This document shows, one piece after another, positions 8,672-17,871 of a stretch of 64,000 bases of DNA. Both the position numbers and the translations under genes were made by a program. How positions within the stretch are numbered: position 1 is the stretch's first letter; each line of letters opens with the position of its first letter. This DNA comes from Pseudomonas sp. StFLB209 (GTDB lineage Bacteria; Pseudomonadota; Gammaproteobacteria; Pseudomonadales; Pseudomonadaceae), in the NCBI RefSeq assembly GCF_000829415.1, contig NZ_AP014637.1, forward strand, positions 2,926,001-2,990,000. Direction: 5' to 3'. Below the pieces are notes generated by a model. The model searched no databases. It worked only from the letters and a program-made list of their open reading frames with translations, and was not told the DNA's origin.

Positions 8672-10003
8672 ATGACATTCGCTTCCCTCGGCCTGATCGA
8701 ACCCTTGTTGCGCGCCCTCCAGGGGCTGGATTACCAGACCCCGACGCCGGTGCAGGCCAAGGCGATTCCCGCGGTACTGGACGGCCGCGACCTGATGGCC
8801 GCCGCCCAGACCGGCACCGGCAAGACCGCCGGGTTTGCCTTGCCCTTGCTGCAACGCCTGACCATGGAAGGCCCCAAGGTCGCTGCCAACTCAGTGCGTG
8901 CCCTGGTGCTGGCGCCGACCCGTGAACTGGCCGAGCAGGTCCACGAAAGCTTCCGGCAGTACGCTGAACACCTGCCGTTGAGCACCTATGCGGTGTATGG
9001 CGGCGTGAGCATCAACCCGCAGATGATGCGCCTGCGCCGTGGTGTTGACGTGCTGGTGGCAACACCAGGCCGGTTGTTGGACCTGCACCGGCAGAACGCC
9101 GTCAAGTTCAACCAGGTGCAGATTCTGGTGCTCGATGAAGCCGACCGTATGCTCGACCTGGGCTTCAGCGAAGAACTGCGTAACGTCTACGCTGCGTTGC
9201 CCAAACGCCGGCAGACCCTGCTGTTCTCCGCGACCTTCTCCGAGCAGATCCGGCTGCTGGCCGGGCAGATGCTCGACAACCCGCTGAGCATCGAAGTAAG
9301 CCCGCGCAACGCCGCAGCCAATACGGTCAAGCAATGGGTGGTGACGGTCGACAAAAAGCGCAAGACTGAACTGTTCATCCATCTGCTCAAAAAACAGCGC
9401 TGGGGCCAGGTGTTGGTGTTTGCCAAGACCAAGGCCGGCGTCGACCAGCTCGCCGAGCGCCTGCAAGGCCTGGGCATCAAGGCCGATGGTATCCACGGCG
9501 ACCGCCCGCAAGCCACCCGCCAACGCGCACTGGACAGCTTCAAGGCCCGTGAAATCCAGGTACTGGTCGCCACCGACGTCGCCGCCCGTGGCCTGGACAT
9601 CGACGACCTGCCGACCGTGGTCAACCTCGACCTGCCGATCGTTGCCGAAGACTATGTGCACCGTATCGGTCGTACCGGCCGTGCCGGCCAGACCGGTGAA
9701 GCGATCTCGCTGGTATGTGCCGACGAAGTCGAACAACTGTCGGCTATCGAAACCCTGATCCGTCAGGTCCTGACCCGCAACGACGAGCCTGACTTCATCC
9801 CCGACCACCGCGTCCCGGTTACCGACGCCAGCGGCCAGATCCTCAAAAAGCCGAAAAAACCCAAAAAGCCCAAAGCCAGCGGCGGCAAAGGCAACCTGGG
9901 CAAATGGATCGACAGCGGCGAAGCCGAACCCAGCGCCCCACCGGTCAAACCGGTCCGCAAAGTGCCTGCTTTCAATACCGGGCCGCGCAAGCGCAAGCCT
10001 TGA
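8672..10003 (+). CDS. rhlE: DEAD-box ATP-dependent RNA helicase RhlE
   Basis: 443 aa. All helicase motifs are present in order: Q motif [10 protein letters not shown], Walker [47 protein letters not shown] and [10 protein letters not shown]. The start FASLGL matches RhlE-type DEAD-box proteins. After the RecA-like domains comes a basic Lys/Pro-rich tail ([11 protein letters not shown]...RKRKP), which in this family binds RNA and aids RNA turnover. Cytoplasmic role in RNA remodelling and cold adaptation. It could also be a close RhlE paralogue, since Pseudomonas often have two. Confidence 0.9.
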   Translation: MTFASLGLIEPLLRALQGLDYQTPTPVQAKAIPAVLDGRDLMAAAQTGTGKTAGFALPLLQRLTMEGPKVAANSVRALVLAPTRELAEQVHESFRQYAEHLPLSTYAVYGGVSINPQMMRLRRGVDVLVATPGRLLDLHRQNAVKFNQVQILVLDEADRMLDLGFSEELRNVYAALPKRRQTLLFSATFSEQIRLLAGQMLDNPLSIEVSPRNAAANTVKQWVVTVDKKRKTELFIHLLKKQRWGQVLVFAKTKAGVDQLAERLQGLGIKADGIHGDRPQATRQRALDSFKAREIQVLVATDVAARGLDIDDLPTVVNLDLPIVAEDYVHRIGRTGRAGQTGEAISLVCADEVEQLSAIETLIRQVLTRNDEPDFIPDHRVPVTDASGQILKKPKKPKKPKASGGKGNLGKWIDSGEAEPSAPPVKPVRKVPAFNTGPRKRKP

Positions 10004-10042
10004 AGGCGGACGAGCCTGCATAGGCTCGGATCTGCCGCTGAG

Positions 10043-10405
10043 TTTGCTTTTGATCTTCGAGCCGAGATGGCACAGACGCCGCGAATCGCGACTTGGGTGC
10101 AGGCCGAAGGTAGGCGTCGATTTGGGGGAGAAATCAGCATGGATGCTGCTGATTTTGAAACCGAGGGCAGGCGCGCCGGGCAGGACGCCCATCGCGCCGG
10201 CCCCCGAATCGGCGCCGGACGGAGGGAAGTCTGCCCGCAGGGCGGACCCAAACCAGGAGCAAGCGGTTTTCCCCTATTTTGCCCGGGGCACGTTGCCAAG
10301 CACAAAATAGGGGCGCCCGTCGGGGCGAAACCCGCAGCCCAGACAACTGCGGCAAAGACCTTTGCAACGACCGGAAGAGCTTCGCGGCTGAAGCCGCTCC
10401 TACGG
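10043..10405. repeat. structured intergenic element, copy 1 (long form), ending in a REP
   Basis: Fills the 427-bp gap between rhlE and dppF; no gene is supported. It opens TTTGCTTTTGATCTTCGAGC and CCGAGATGGCACAG. Inside it are AATCAGCA/TGCTGATT (10132-10154) and a perfect 11-bp hairpin CCCCTATTTTG/CAAAATAGGGG (10271-10313), then CGCCCGTCGGGGCG. It ends in a REP unit (10381-10405, TTCGCGGCTGAAGCCGCTCC). A shortened relative with the same two ends lies at 32063-32222. The open frame across it is low-complexity and probably not a protein. Confidence 0.7.
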
Positions 10406-10430
10406 AGCCCACAAGCGCCTCGTCGCCAAG

Positions 10431-11405
10431 TCACGCCGCCACAAACTGCTCCGCATAGTGACAAGCCACCTGCCGCCGATCCACCTCACGCAACGCCGGC
10501 ACCTCCTCGGCACAACGCTGCGTCGCATACGGGCAGCGCTTGTGAAACGCGCAGCCACTTGGCGGGCTCAGCGGATTGGGCAGTTCCCCCACAATCTTGA
10601 TCTTCGGCTTCAACGGATCAGGATGAATCGTCGGCGTTGCCGACAACAGCGCCTGGGTATAAGGATGCAGCGGCCGCTCGTAGATCGCTTCTTTCGGCCC
10701 CATTTCCGCCGGCCGACCCAGATACATCACCAGCACCGAATCAGCCACATGGCGGACCACCGACAGGTTGTGCGAGATAAACACATAGGCGGTCTGAAAC
10801 TGCTGCTGCAGATCCATGAACAGGTTCAACACTTGTGCCTGGATCGACACGTCCAGCGCCGAAGTCGGCTCATCGGCCACCAGCACCTTCGGTTGCAGCA
10901 TCATCGCTCTGGCCAGGGCAATGCGCTGGCGCTGGCCACCGGAGAACATATGCGGGTAGCGCTGATAATGCTCCGGGCGCAGCCCCACCTGGCTCATCAT
11001 CGCCTGCACCCGCTCGCGGCGTTCGGCGCGGCTCAGGTCAGTGTTGATCAGCAGCGGCTCGCCAAGCTGGTCACCGATCTTCTGGCGTGGGTTGAGCGAC
11101 GCGTAAGGACTCTGGAACACCATCTGCACATCGCGGCGCAACTGCTTGCGGTCCGCCTTGCTGGCCCCGGTCACTTCCCGACCGGCAATCTGCAATGAGC
11201 CCGCTGACGGTTCCTCGATCAGGGTCAGGGCCCGGGCCAGGGTGGACTTGCCACAGCCCGATTCGCCGACCACCGCCAAGGTCTTGCCGGCCTCCAGCTC
11301 GAACGACACACCGTTAAGGGCGCGCACGGTGGCGCTGCCCTTGAACAGCCCCTGGGAGACTTCATAGTGGCGGTGCAGGTCGCGGGCAGTCAGTATGACG
11401 CTCAT
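10431..11405 (-). CDS. dppF: dipeptide ABC transporter ATP-binding protein DppF
   Basis: 324 aa. Walker A VGESGCGKST, signature FSGGQRQRIALARAM, Walker B VLVADEPTSALD, H-loop ISHNLSVV. The C-terminal oligopeptide/dipeptide extension has the cysteines CAFHKRCPYATQRC that bind a 4Fe-4S cluster in characterised DppF/OppF-type proteins. It pairs with DppD to energise dipeptide import at the inner membrane. Its ATG overlaps the dppD stop (TAATG), a sign of translational coupling. Last gene of the operon. Confidence 0.93.
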   Translation of the reverse strand: MSVILTARDLHRHYEVSQGLFKGSATVRALNGVSFELEAGKTLAVVGESGCGKSTLARALTLIEEPSAGSLQIAGREVTGASKADRKQLRRDVQMVFQSPYASLNPRQKIGDQLGEPLLINTDLSRAERRERVQAMMSQVGLRPEHYQRYPHMFSGGQRQRIALARAMMLQPKVLVADEPTSALDVSIQAQVLNLFMDLQQQFQTAYVFISHNLSVVRHVADSVLVMYLGRPAEMGPKEAIYERPLHPYTQALLSATPTIHPDPLKPKIKIVGELPNPLSPPSGCAFHKRCPYATQRCAEEVPALREVDRRQVACHYAEQFVAA

Positions 11406-12373
11406 TACGCCACCTCCTGATTCAAGGGATAGAAACAGCGTGCCAGGCTATGCGCCTTGGGGTCCAGGGCCGGGCGCTGGGTATGGCAGTTATCGCGCAC
11501 ATAGGGGCAGCGCGGTGACAGCAGGCAGCCCTGTGGTCGGTCGTAGCGGCCCGGCACCAGACCCGGCAGGGTCGCCAGGCGCTCGGCGCCCAGACTGTGC
11601 TCCGGGATGGCGGCCAGCAGCGCTTCGCTATAAGGGTGGGCCGGTACGTCGAACAGGCCAGGCACCTGGCCGACTTCCACGGCTTGCCCGGCATACATCA
11701 CGCAGACCCGCTGGGCGGTTTCGGCCACCACTGCCAGGTCGTGGGTGATCAGCACCAGGGCCATGTCCTGCTCTTTTTGCAGGTTCAGCAGCAGGTCCAT
11801 GATCTGCGCCTGGATGGTAACGTCCAGCGCGGTGGTGGGCTCGTCGGCGATCAACAGCTTGGGCTCACCGGCAATCGCCATGGCAATCGCCACCCGCTGG
11901 CTCATCCCGCCCGACAATTGGTGCGGATAAGCATCCAGCCGCTGAGCCGCGCCAGGAATCTCGACCTTTTCCAGCAGCTCCAGGGCGCGCTGGCGCGCCG
12001 CCTTGCCGGACAGACCCAGGTGCTGGCGCAGCACTTCGATGATCTGGTAACCCACGGTGTAGCTGGGGTTGAGTGCAGTCATCGGGTCCTGGAACACCAT
12101 GGCCAGGTCTTTGCCGATGATCTTGCGTCGTTGCCGGGCATTGAGTTTGAGCAGTTCGTTACCGTCGAAACGCAGCGCATCGGCCTGGATGATGCCGGGA
12201 TGATCGATCAGGCCCATCAAGGCCATCATGGTCACCGATTTGCCCGAGCCGGACTCACCGACGATGGCCAGCACTTCACCTTTTTCGACTTTCAGCGACA
12301 GGCCATCGACCACGGGGACGGCTTTGGCATCGCCGAAGCGCACGCTGAGATTATTGATTTCAAGCAGTGACAT
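11405..12373 (-). CDS. dppD: dipeptide ABC transporter ATP-binding protein DppD
   Basis: 322 aa. Walker [12 protein letters not shown], signature [14 protein letters not shown], Walker [14 protein letters not shown]-loop ITHDLAVV. The C-terminal Cys-rich segment ([15 protein letters not shown]) is the iron-sulfur motif of the family. Cytoplasmic nucleotide-binding subunit working with DppF. It starts 10 bp after the dppC stop. Confidence 0.93.
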   Translation of the reverse strand: MSLLEINNLSVRFGDAKAVPVVDGLSLKVEKGEVLAIVGESGSGKSVTMMALMGLIDHPGIIQADALRFDGNELLKLNARQRRKIIGKDLAMVFQDPMTALNPSYTVGYQIIEVLRQHLGLSGKAARQRALELLEKVEIPGAAQRLDAYPHQLSGGMSQRVAIAMAIAGEPKLLIADEPTTALDVTIQAQIMDLLLNLQKEQDMALVLITHDLAVVAETAQRVCVMYAGQAVEVGQVPGLFDVPAHPYSEALLAAIPEHSLGAERLATLPGLVPGRYDRPQGCLLSPRCPYVRDNCHTQRPALDPKAHSLARCFYPLNQEVA

Positions 12374-12383
12374 GGCAGGTTCC

Positions 12384-13313
12384 TCAGGCGGCGTTCTTGA
12401 GTTTCGGGTCCAGCGCGTCGCGCAGGCCGTCGCCCATCAGGTTGATTGCCAGCACGCTGAGCAAAATGGTCAGGCCGGGCAGGCTGACCACCCACCAGGC
12501 ACGTTCGATATAGTCCCGTGCCGAGGCAAGCATGGTGCCCCACTCAGGGGTGGGCGGCTGGACACCCAGGCCCAGGAAGCCCAGTGCGGCGGCGTCGAGA
12601 ATCGCCGAGGAGAAGCTCAGGGTCGCCTGCACGATCAGCGGCGCCATGCAGTTGGGCAGCACGGTGACGAACATCAGCCGTGGCAGGGTGGCGCCAGCCA
12701 GCCTTGCTGCGGTGACGTAGTCGCGGTTCAGCTCGCCCATCACGGCGGCGCGGGTCAGGCGCACGTAGGACGGCAGCGAGACGATGGCAATCGCGATCAC
12801 GGTGTTGATCAGGCCAGGGCCGAGGATGGCGACGATGGCCACCGCCAGCAGCAGCGAGGGCAGGGCCAGCATCACGTCCATCAGACGCATCACCGACGGG
12901 CCGATCAGGCGCGGGAAGAACCCGGCCAGCAGGCCGAGCAGGATGCCGGGAATCAACGACATGACCACCGACGACAGGCCGATCAGCAGCGACAGTCGCG
13001 CACCGTGGATCAGTCGCGAGAGCAGATCGCGGCCGACCTCATCGGTGCCGAGGATGAACTGCCACTGGCCACCCTCCAGCCAGGCTGGCGGGGTCAGCAG
13101 GAAGTCGCGGTATTGCTCGCTCGGGTCATGGGGGGCGACCCACGGGGCGAACAGGGCGCAAAAGATGATCAGCAGCATGAACGCCAGGCCGGCCACGGCG
13201 CCTTTGTTTTTAGCGAACGCCTGCCAGAACTCCCTGAATGGCGACGGGTAGAACAGGCTCTGATCGACGGCTTGGGCGCTGCTTTGTTGGCCCTTGGCTT
13301 GCTCTTCACTCAT
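12384..13313 (-). CDS. dppC: dipeptide ABC transporter permease DppC
   Basis: 309 aa. An N-terminal OppC-type extension ([29 protein letters not shown]) precedes a binding-protein-dependent permease domain with six helices. The EAA-type loop, [23 protein letters not shown], contacts the ATPases. The frame is open to 13376, but the ATG at 13313 ([10 protein letters not shown]) is the better start and lies 10 bp after dppB. Inner membrane. Confidence 0.92.
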   Translation of the reverse strand: MSEEQAKGQQSSAQAVDQSLFYPSPFREFWQAFAKNKGAVAGLAFMLLIIFCALFAPWVAPHDPSEQYRDFLLTPPAWLEGGQWQFILGTDEVGRDLLSRLIHGARLSLLIGLSSVVMSLIPGILLGLLAGFFPRLIGPSVMRLMDVMLALPSLLLAVAIVAILGPGLINTVIAIAIVSLPSYVRLTRAAVMGELNRDYVTAARLAGATLPRLMFVTVLPNCMAPLIVQATLSFSSAILDAAALGFLGLGVQPPTPEWGTMLASARDYIERAWWVVSLPGLTILLSVLAINLMGDGLRDALDPKLKNAA

Positions 13314-13323
13314 GGCTGGTATC

Positions 13324-14334
13324 TCAGCGTTGGTGACGGATGCGCGGGTTGGCGATGCCATAAAGAATATCCACAACGAAATTGACCAGGATCACCAGGC
13401 AGGCGATCAACAGGATGCCGTTCTGCACGACAGGGTAGTCACGGGCGCCAATCGCCTCGATCAACCACTTGCCGATGCCCGGCCAGGAAAAGATGGTTTC
13501 GGTCAGCACGGCGCCGGCCAGCAACGCGCCGACCTGCAGGCCGAACACGGTGAGCACCGGAATCAGCGCGTTGCGCAGACCGTGGACGAACACTACTCGT
13601 GCCGGCGACAGGCCTTTGGCCCGTGCCGTGCGTACGTAGTCTTCACGCAGCACTTCGAGCATCGAGGAGCGGGTCATCCGGGCGATCACCGCCAGCGGGA
13701 TGGTGCCCAATACGATGGCCGGCAGAATCAGGTGGTGCAGGGCATCGAGGAACGAGCCCGGTTCGTCGCTGAGCAGGGTGTCGATCAGCATGAAGCCGGT
13801 GACGGGCGGGATGTCGTAAAGCAGATCGATGCGTCCGGAGACCGGGGTCCAGCCCAGGGTCACCGAGAAGAACATGATCAGGATCAGGCCCCACCAGAAG
13901 ATCGGCATCGAATAGCCGGCCAGCGAGACGCCCATGACCCCGTGGTCGAACAGCGAGCCGCGCTTGAGCGCCGCGATCACTCCGGCCAGCAGCCCCAGCA
14001 CCCCGGCAAACAGCAGAGCGGCCAAGGCCAGCTCTACGGTGGCGGGGAATAGCGAGAGGAATTCCTTCCAGACGCTTTCGCGGGTGCGCAGCGATTCACC
14101 GAGGTCGCCCTGGGCGAGTTTTGCGATGTAATCGACGTACTGCTCATGCAGCGGTTTGTTCAGACCCAGGCGCTCCATGGCCTGGGCGTGCATTTCGGGG
14201 TCGACCCGGCGTTCGCCCATCATCACCTCCACCGGGTCGCCGGGGATCAGGCGAATCAGGGCAAAGGTGAGCAGGGTAATCCCGAAAAAGGTGGGGATCA
14301 GCAACCCCACCCGGCGGGCAATGAAACTCAACAT
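13324..14334 (-). CDS. dppB: dipeptide ABC transporter permease DppB
   Basis: 336 aa, starting MLSFIARRVGLLIPTFFGITLLTFALIRLIPGDPV, the family-typical first helix. The EAA loop is MTRSSMLEVLREDYVRTARAKG. The ATG at 14334 has GAGGA at 9 nt; an upstream in-frame ATG at 14367 would place extra residues in the intercistronic hairpin region and is less likely. Inner-membrane channel half, partner of DppC. Confidence 0.93.
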   Translation of the reverse strand: MLSFIARRVGLLIPTFFGITLLTFALIRLIPGDPVEVMMGERRVDPEMHAQAMERLGLNKPLHEQYVDYIAKLAQGDLGESLRTRESVWKEFLSLFPATVELALAALLFAGVLGLLAGVIAALKRGSLFDHGVMGVSLAGYSMPIFWWGLILIMFFSVTLGWTPVSGRIDLLYDIPPVTGFMLIDTLLSDEPGSFLDALHHLILPAIVLGTIPLAVIARMTRSSMLEVLREDYVRTARAKGLSPARVVFVHGLRNALIPVLTVFGLQVGALLAGAVLTETIFSWPGIGKWLIEAIGARDYPVVQNGILLIACLVILVNFVVDILYGIANPRIRHQR

Positions 14335-14368
14335 TCTGCGATGTTCCTCATTAGGCCGTTCAGGCAAA

Positions 14369-14400
14369 TCCGCCGCTTGCCCCGTGCGGGGTGTGGCGGA
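14369..14400 (-). terminator. intercistronic hairpin between the last binding-protein gene and dppB
   Basis: TCCGCC and GGCGGA enclose a second stem, CCCC-GTGC-GGGG. It lies 8 bases after the binding-protein stop and has no U-tract, so it is more likely an mRNA-processing, stability or partial-termination element, letting binding proteins be made in excess of permease. Confidence 0.55.
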
Positions 14401-14408
14401 GTGGTTGT

Positions 14409-16004
14409 CTACTTCACGCTCGTGGTCGCGAAGTTGTTATTGGTTAGCGGACTGATAACGAAGCCTTCGACGTTGTGTCGCCGGGCCACGAACAGTTTCG
14501 GGTAAGCGAGGCTGATCCAGGGTTGTTCCCGGATGAAAACCTGCTGGGCTTTCTGATAGAGGGCCGCCCGAGTAGAGGGTTCGGTGGTGCCTCGTGCCTG
14601 GCTGATGGCCGCCTCGAATTCGGGATTGCACCAGCGGGCGTAGTTTTCGCCGTTGCCTGCCGCCTCGCAACCGAGGTTGGGGGTCAGGAAGTTGTCCGGG
14701 TCGCCGTTGTCGCCTGCCCAGCCGGCGAACACCATATCGTGCTCGCCGCGTTTGGCCCGGCGCAGCATTTCGGCCCACTCCATGACGCGAATATCCACGC
14801 TCAGGCCGACCTTGGCCAGATCGGCCTGCAACATCTGCGCGCCGAGCAACGGATTGGGGTTGGTCACCCCGCCACCGTTGCGGGTGAACAGGGTCAGTAC
14901 CTGGCCTTTCGGCACCCCGGCTTGTTTGAGCAAAGCCTGCGCTTTTTGCGGATCATGGGCCTGATTGTGCTGCGTATGATCGAAGCCTGACAGGGTCGGC
15001 GGATAAGGGCCGCTGCCTGCTGTCGCCTTGCCATCCCCGAACAATGCCTTGAGATAGGCCTGTTTGTCGAATGCAAGATTGATTGCCTGGCGCACCCTGA
15101 CATCACTGAGCCAGGGTTTGCGGGTGTTGAGCGCCACATAGCTGGTCATCATGGCTTCCATTTCATCGATGGCCAACTGCGGATCGGCCTTGATCACTTC
15201 GATGTCGTCAGGCTTGGGGTAGACCGCCACCTGGCACTCGTTGGCCTTGAGTTTTTGCAGCCGGGTATTGCTGTCCAGGGTGATGGCGAACACCAGAACT
15301 TCGCTGGGTACCGGGCCTTTCCAGTAATCCGGGTTGGCCTTGAAGCGTACCTGGGCGTCCTTGATGTAGCGGGTCAGGATAAAGGGGCCGGTGCCCACCG
15401 GTTGGCTGTTGAGGCGTTCCGGCTTGCCCTGTTGCAGCAATTGCCCGGCGTATTCGGCGGAATAGACCGAGGTGAAGGGCATCGCCAGGTCACGTAGAAA
15501 AGGCGCTTCAGCGCGGCTCAGGGTGAAGCGCACCGTGTGTTCGTCCAGCTTTTCGACGGCCTTGAGCAGGGCGCGAAACCCCATGCTCTCGAAATACGCA
15601 AAGCCCACCGACGACAGTTTGTGCCAGGGGTGGGCCGGGTCGAGCTGGCGCTTAAAGCTCCATATCACGTCATCGGCGTTCATTTCACGGCTTGGCTTGA
15701 AGTCATCGGTGCTGTGAAATTTCACCCCGCGACGTAGATGAAAGGTGTACTGCAGGCCGTCCTCGCTGATCTCCCAGCGTTCGGCCAGGCCAGGCTGCGG
15801 GTCGGTGCTGCCCGGTTTAAAAGCCACCAGCCGTTCGAGGATGGTTTCGGCCGAAGCATCCGCGGTCACTGCGGTGGTGTATTGCACGATGTCGAAGCCT
15901 TCCGGGCTGGCTTCCGTACACACCACCAACGGCTTGGCCTGCACCGCCAGGCTGGCGGCTGACAGCGCCAGAACCAGCGGCCAGTGGCTGAAAGTCAGTT
16001 TCAA
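14409..16004 (-). CDS. peptide ABC transporter substrate-binding protein (DppA paralogue, most divergent)
   Basis: About 531 aa, SBP family 5, periplasmic after signal cleavage near SLAVQA. Family motifs: PLVVCTEASPEGFD, the LRRGVKFHSTDDFKPSREMNADDV region, and GWAGDNGDPDNFL, whose Asp binds the peptide N-terminus in E. coli DppA. GTG at 16013 overlaps the AGGAG ribosome site, so I take TTG at 16004, spaced 8 nt from AGGAG. It differs from the other three copies around residues 150-200 and at its C-terminus, suggesting altered ligand range. It starts 27 bp after the preceding paralogue. Confidence 0.9.
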   Translation of the reverse strand: MKLTFSHWPLVLALSAASLAVQAKPLVVCTEASPEGFDIVQYTTAVTADASAETILERLVAFKPGSTDPQPGLAERWEISEDGLQYTFHLRRGVKFHSTDDFKPSREMNADDVIWSFKRQLDPAHPWHKLSSVGFAYFESMGFRALLKAVEKLDEHTVRFTLSRAEAPFLRDLAMPFTSVYSAEYAGQLLQQGKPERLNSQPVGTGPFILTRYIKDAQVRFKANPDYWKGPVPSEVLVFAITLDSNTRLQKLKANECQVAVYPKPDDIEVIKADPQLAIDEMEAMMTSYVALNTRKPWLSDVRVRQAINLAFDKQAYLKALFGDGKATAGSGPYPPTLSGFDHTQHNQAHDPQKAQALLKQAGVPKGQVLTLFTRNGGGVTNPNPLLGAQMLQADLAKVGLSVDIRVMEWAEMLRRAKRGEHDMVFAGWAGDNGDPDNFLTPNLGCEAAGNGENYARWCNPEFEAAISQARGTTEPSTRAALYQKAQQVFIREQPWISLAYPKLFVARRHNVEGFVISPLTNNNFATTSVK

Positions 16005-16031
16005 TGGCTGCACTCCTGTGCTCTGCAGCAG

Positions 16032-17630
16032 TTAATCGACAATGCTCACCCCGGAAAAGTCGTTACGGCCGAACGGGCTGACCTTGAAGCCCTGAACGTC
16101 GGCGCGCAGCGGCTGGCTGACGGTCGAGTGGGCAATCGGAGTGATCGGCACCTGTTGCTTGAGGTAGCGCTGCGCCTGTTGATACAGCCCGCTGCGCAGT
16201 TCCCGGTCGGTGCTGGCGATGGCTGACTTGATCAGCCGGTCGTACTGTTCGTCACACCACATCGAGTAGTTGTTGCCACCGATTGCCGCGCAGCTGTAAA
16301 GGGTGCCCAGCCAGTTGTCCGGGTCGCCGTTGTCGCCGGTCCAGCCGATCAGCGAGATGTCGTGCTCGCCGTTCTTGCTGCGTTTCAGGTACTCGCCCCA
16401 TTCATAGCTGACGATACGCGCCTTGATCCCGATCTTGGCCCAGTCGGCCTGCAGCATCTCGGCCATCAACCGGGCGTTGGGGTTATACGGGCGCTGCACC
16501 GGCATGGCCCACAGGGTCAACTCCGTTCCTTCCTTGACCCCGGCGGCGCGCAGCAGTTCGCGGGCCTTGTCGGGGTTATAGGGCGCGTCCTGAATACTGC
16601 TGTCGTAGGACCACTGCGAAGGCGGCATGCCGTTGACGGCTTTTTGCCCGGCACCCTGATACACCGCATCGATGATCGCCTGCTTGTTGACCGCCATGTC
16701 CAGTGCCTGGCGCACTGCCAGCTTGTCCAGCGGCGCATGGCGCACGTTGTAGCTGATGTAGCCCAGGTTGTAGCCGGGGCTTTCGATCACCTGCAGCTGT
16801 GGGTCGGCCTTGAGCCCCGGTACATCGGCAGGCCGTGGATGCAGGGTGACCTGGCATTCGTTCTTGCGCAGCTTTTGCAGGCGTACCGAGGCGTCGGTGT
16901 TGATGGCGAAGATCAACTGATCCAGCTTGACCTGTTCCGGCGCCCAATAGTCGGGGTTGCCCTTGTAACGAATCTGCGCGTCTTTCTGGTAACGCTGGAA
17001 GATATACGGGCCGGTGCCGATCGGCTGCTGGTTGATATCCCGCGCCTTGCCTGCGGCCATCAGCTGCTCGGCGTATTCGGCTGACAGGATCGAGGCGAAG
17101 CTCATCGCCAGGTTCTGAATAAAGGCCGCGTCGACACTGTTGAGAGTGAAGACAACCGTCATCGGCCCGCTCTTGGTCACCGAATGGATCTTCTTGTCCA
17201 TGCCCATGCCGGTGAAGTACGGAAACTCGGTGGGGTAGGCGAGGCGAAACGGATGCTCGGTGTTGAGCATACGGTTGAAGGTGAACAGCACGTCGTCGGC
17301 ATTGAAGTTGCGGCTGGGGGTAAAGGCCTTGTTGCTGTGGAATTTCACCCCTTCACGCAGGTGGAAGGTATAAACCAGGCCATCTGCCGATACATCCCAT
17401 GAAGTGGCCAGCGCCGGGATGGCCACTGTGCCGCCTTTTTCGAACTCGGCCAGCCGGTTATACAGCGGCTGGGCGGCATCGTTATCGGTGGCCGAGGTGT
17501 ATTGCGCCGTGTCGAAGCCCGACGGGCTGGCCTCGGAGCAGAACACCAGGCTGTTGGCGGCCAGGGCATGAGGCGCGGCGGTGAACAGCGCCAGGCTCAA
17601 TAGAGATGCCGTTGCGATGGTAGAGCGCAT
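16032..17630 (-). CDS. peptide ABC transporter substrate-binding protein (DppA paralogue 3)
   Basis: 532 aa. Signal peptide MRSTIATASLLSLALFTAAPHALA, then NSLVFCSEASPSGFDTAQY. SBP_bac_5 motifs are intact, with LIGWTGDNGDPDNWLGTLYSC matching the peptide-binding motif of DppA. The frame reaches 17654, but ATG at 17630 has AAGGGAAG at 5 nt. It feeds di- or tripeptides to DppBCDF. The 5' side carries a REP doublet at 17773-17842. It is very similar to the copy at 17872, so recent duplication is likely. Confidence 0.92.
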   Translation of the reverse strand: MRSTIATASLLSLALFTAAPHALAANSLVFCSEASPSGFDTAQYTSATDNDAAQPLYNRLAEFEKGGTVAIPALATSWDVSADGLVYTFHLREGVKFHSNKAFTPSRNFNADDVLFTFNRMLNTEHPFRLAYPTEFPYFTGMGMDKKIHSVTKSGPMTVVFTLNSVDAAFIQNLAMSFASILSAEYAEQLMAAGKARDINQQPIGTGPYIFQRYQKDAQIRYKGNPDYWAPEQVKLDQLIFAINTDASVRLQKLRKNECQVTLHPRPADVPGLKADPQLQVIESPGYNLGYISYNVRHAPLDKLAVRQALDMAVNKQAIIDAVYQGAGQKAVNGMPPSQWSYDSSIQDAPYNPDKARELLRAAGVKEGTELTLWAMPVQRPYNPNARLMAEMLQADWAKIGIKARIVSYEWGEYLKRSKNGEHDISLIGWTGDNGDPDNWLGTLYSCAAIGGNNYSMWCDEQYDRLIKSAIASTDRELRSGLYQQAQRYLKQQVPITPIAHSTVSQPLRADVQGFKVSPFGRNDFSGVSIVD

Positions 17631-17772
17631 GATCTTCCCTTTTTCAGGTCTCAAGACGGAACGGGCATAGGCCGGGGAGTGCCCGGATTCGCCAGGTTCT
17701 GCACTGTATGTCAGTCGATTCGTCTGGTATGTCGGTCAGAAGGCTTCATGTTTCGTAGGAAAAGTCCGAGAG

Positions 17773-17842
17773 TTCGCCGCTGAAGCGGCTCCTACAGCAG
17801 CTCCTACAGGCTTATGCCTGTAGGAGCTGCTTTAGCAGCGAA
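17773..17842. repeat. inverted REP doublet (REPIN-like) between dppA paralogues
   Basis: TTCGCCGCTGAAGCGGCTCC and its inverted partner flank a perfect palindrome: GCAGCTCCTACAGGC (17798-17812), loop TTAT, GCCTGTAGGAGCTGC (17817-17831). This is the usual REP-doublet arrangement. Located in the 241-bp gap inside the operon, it may stabilise the upstream mRNA. Confidence 0.85.
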
Positions 17843-17871
17843 GTATTGAGGCAGCGAAGCATCAAAGCAGG

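Noticed and set aside
10067..10600. 177-residue frame over the intergenic element
   Set aside because: Composed of element and REP sequence, low complexity, no ribosome site, and runs into antisense dppF.
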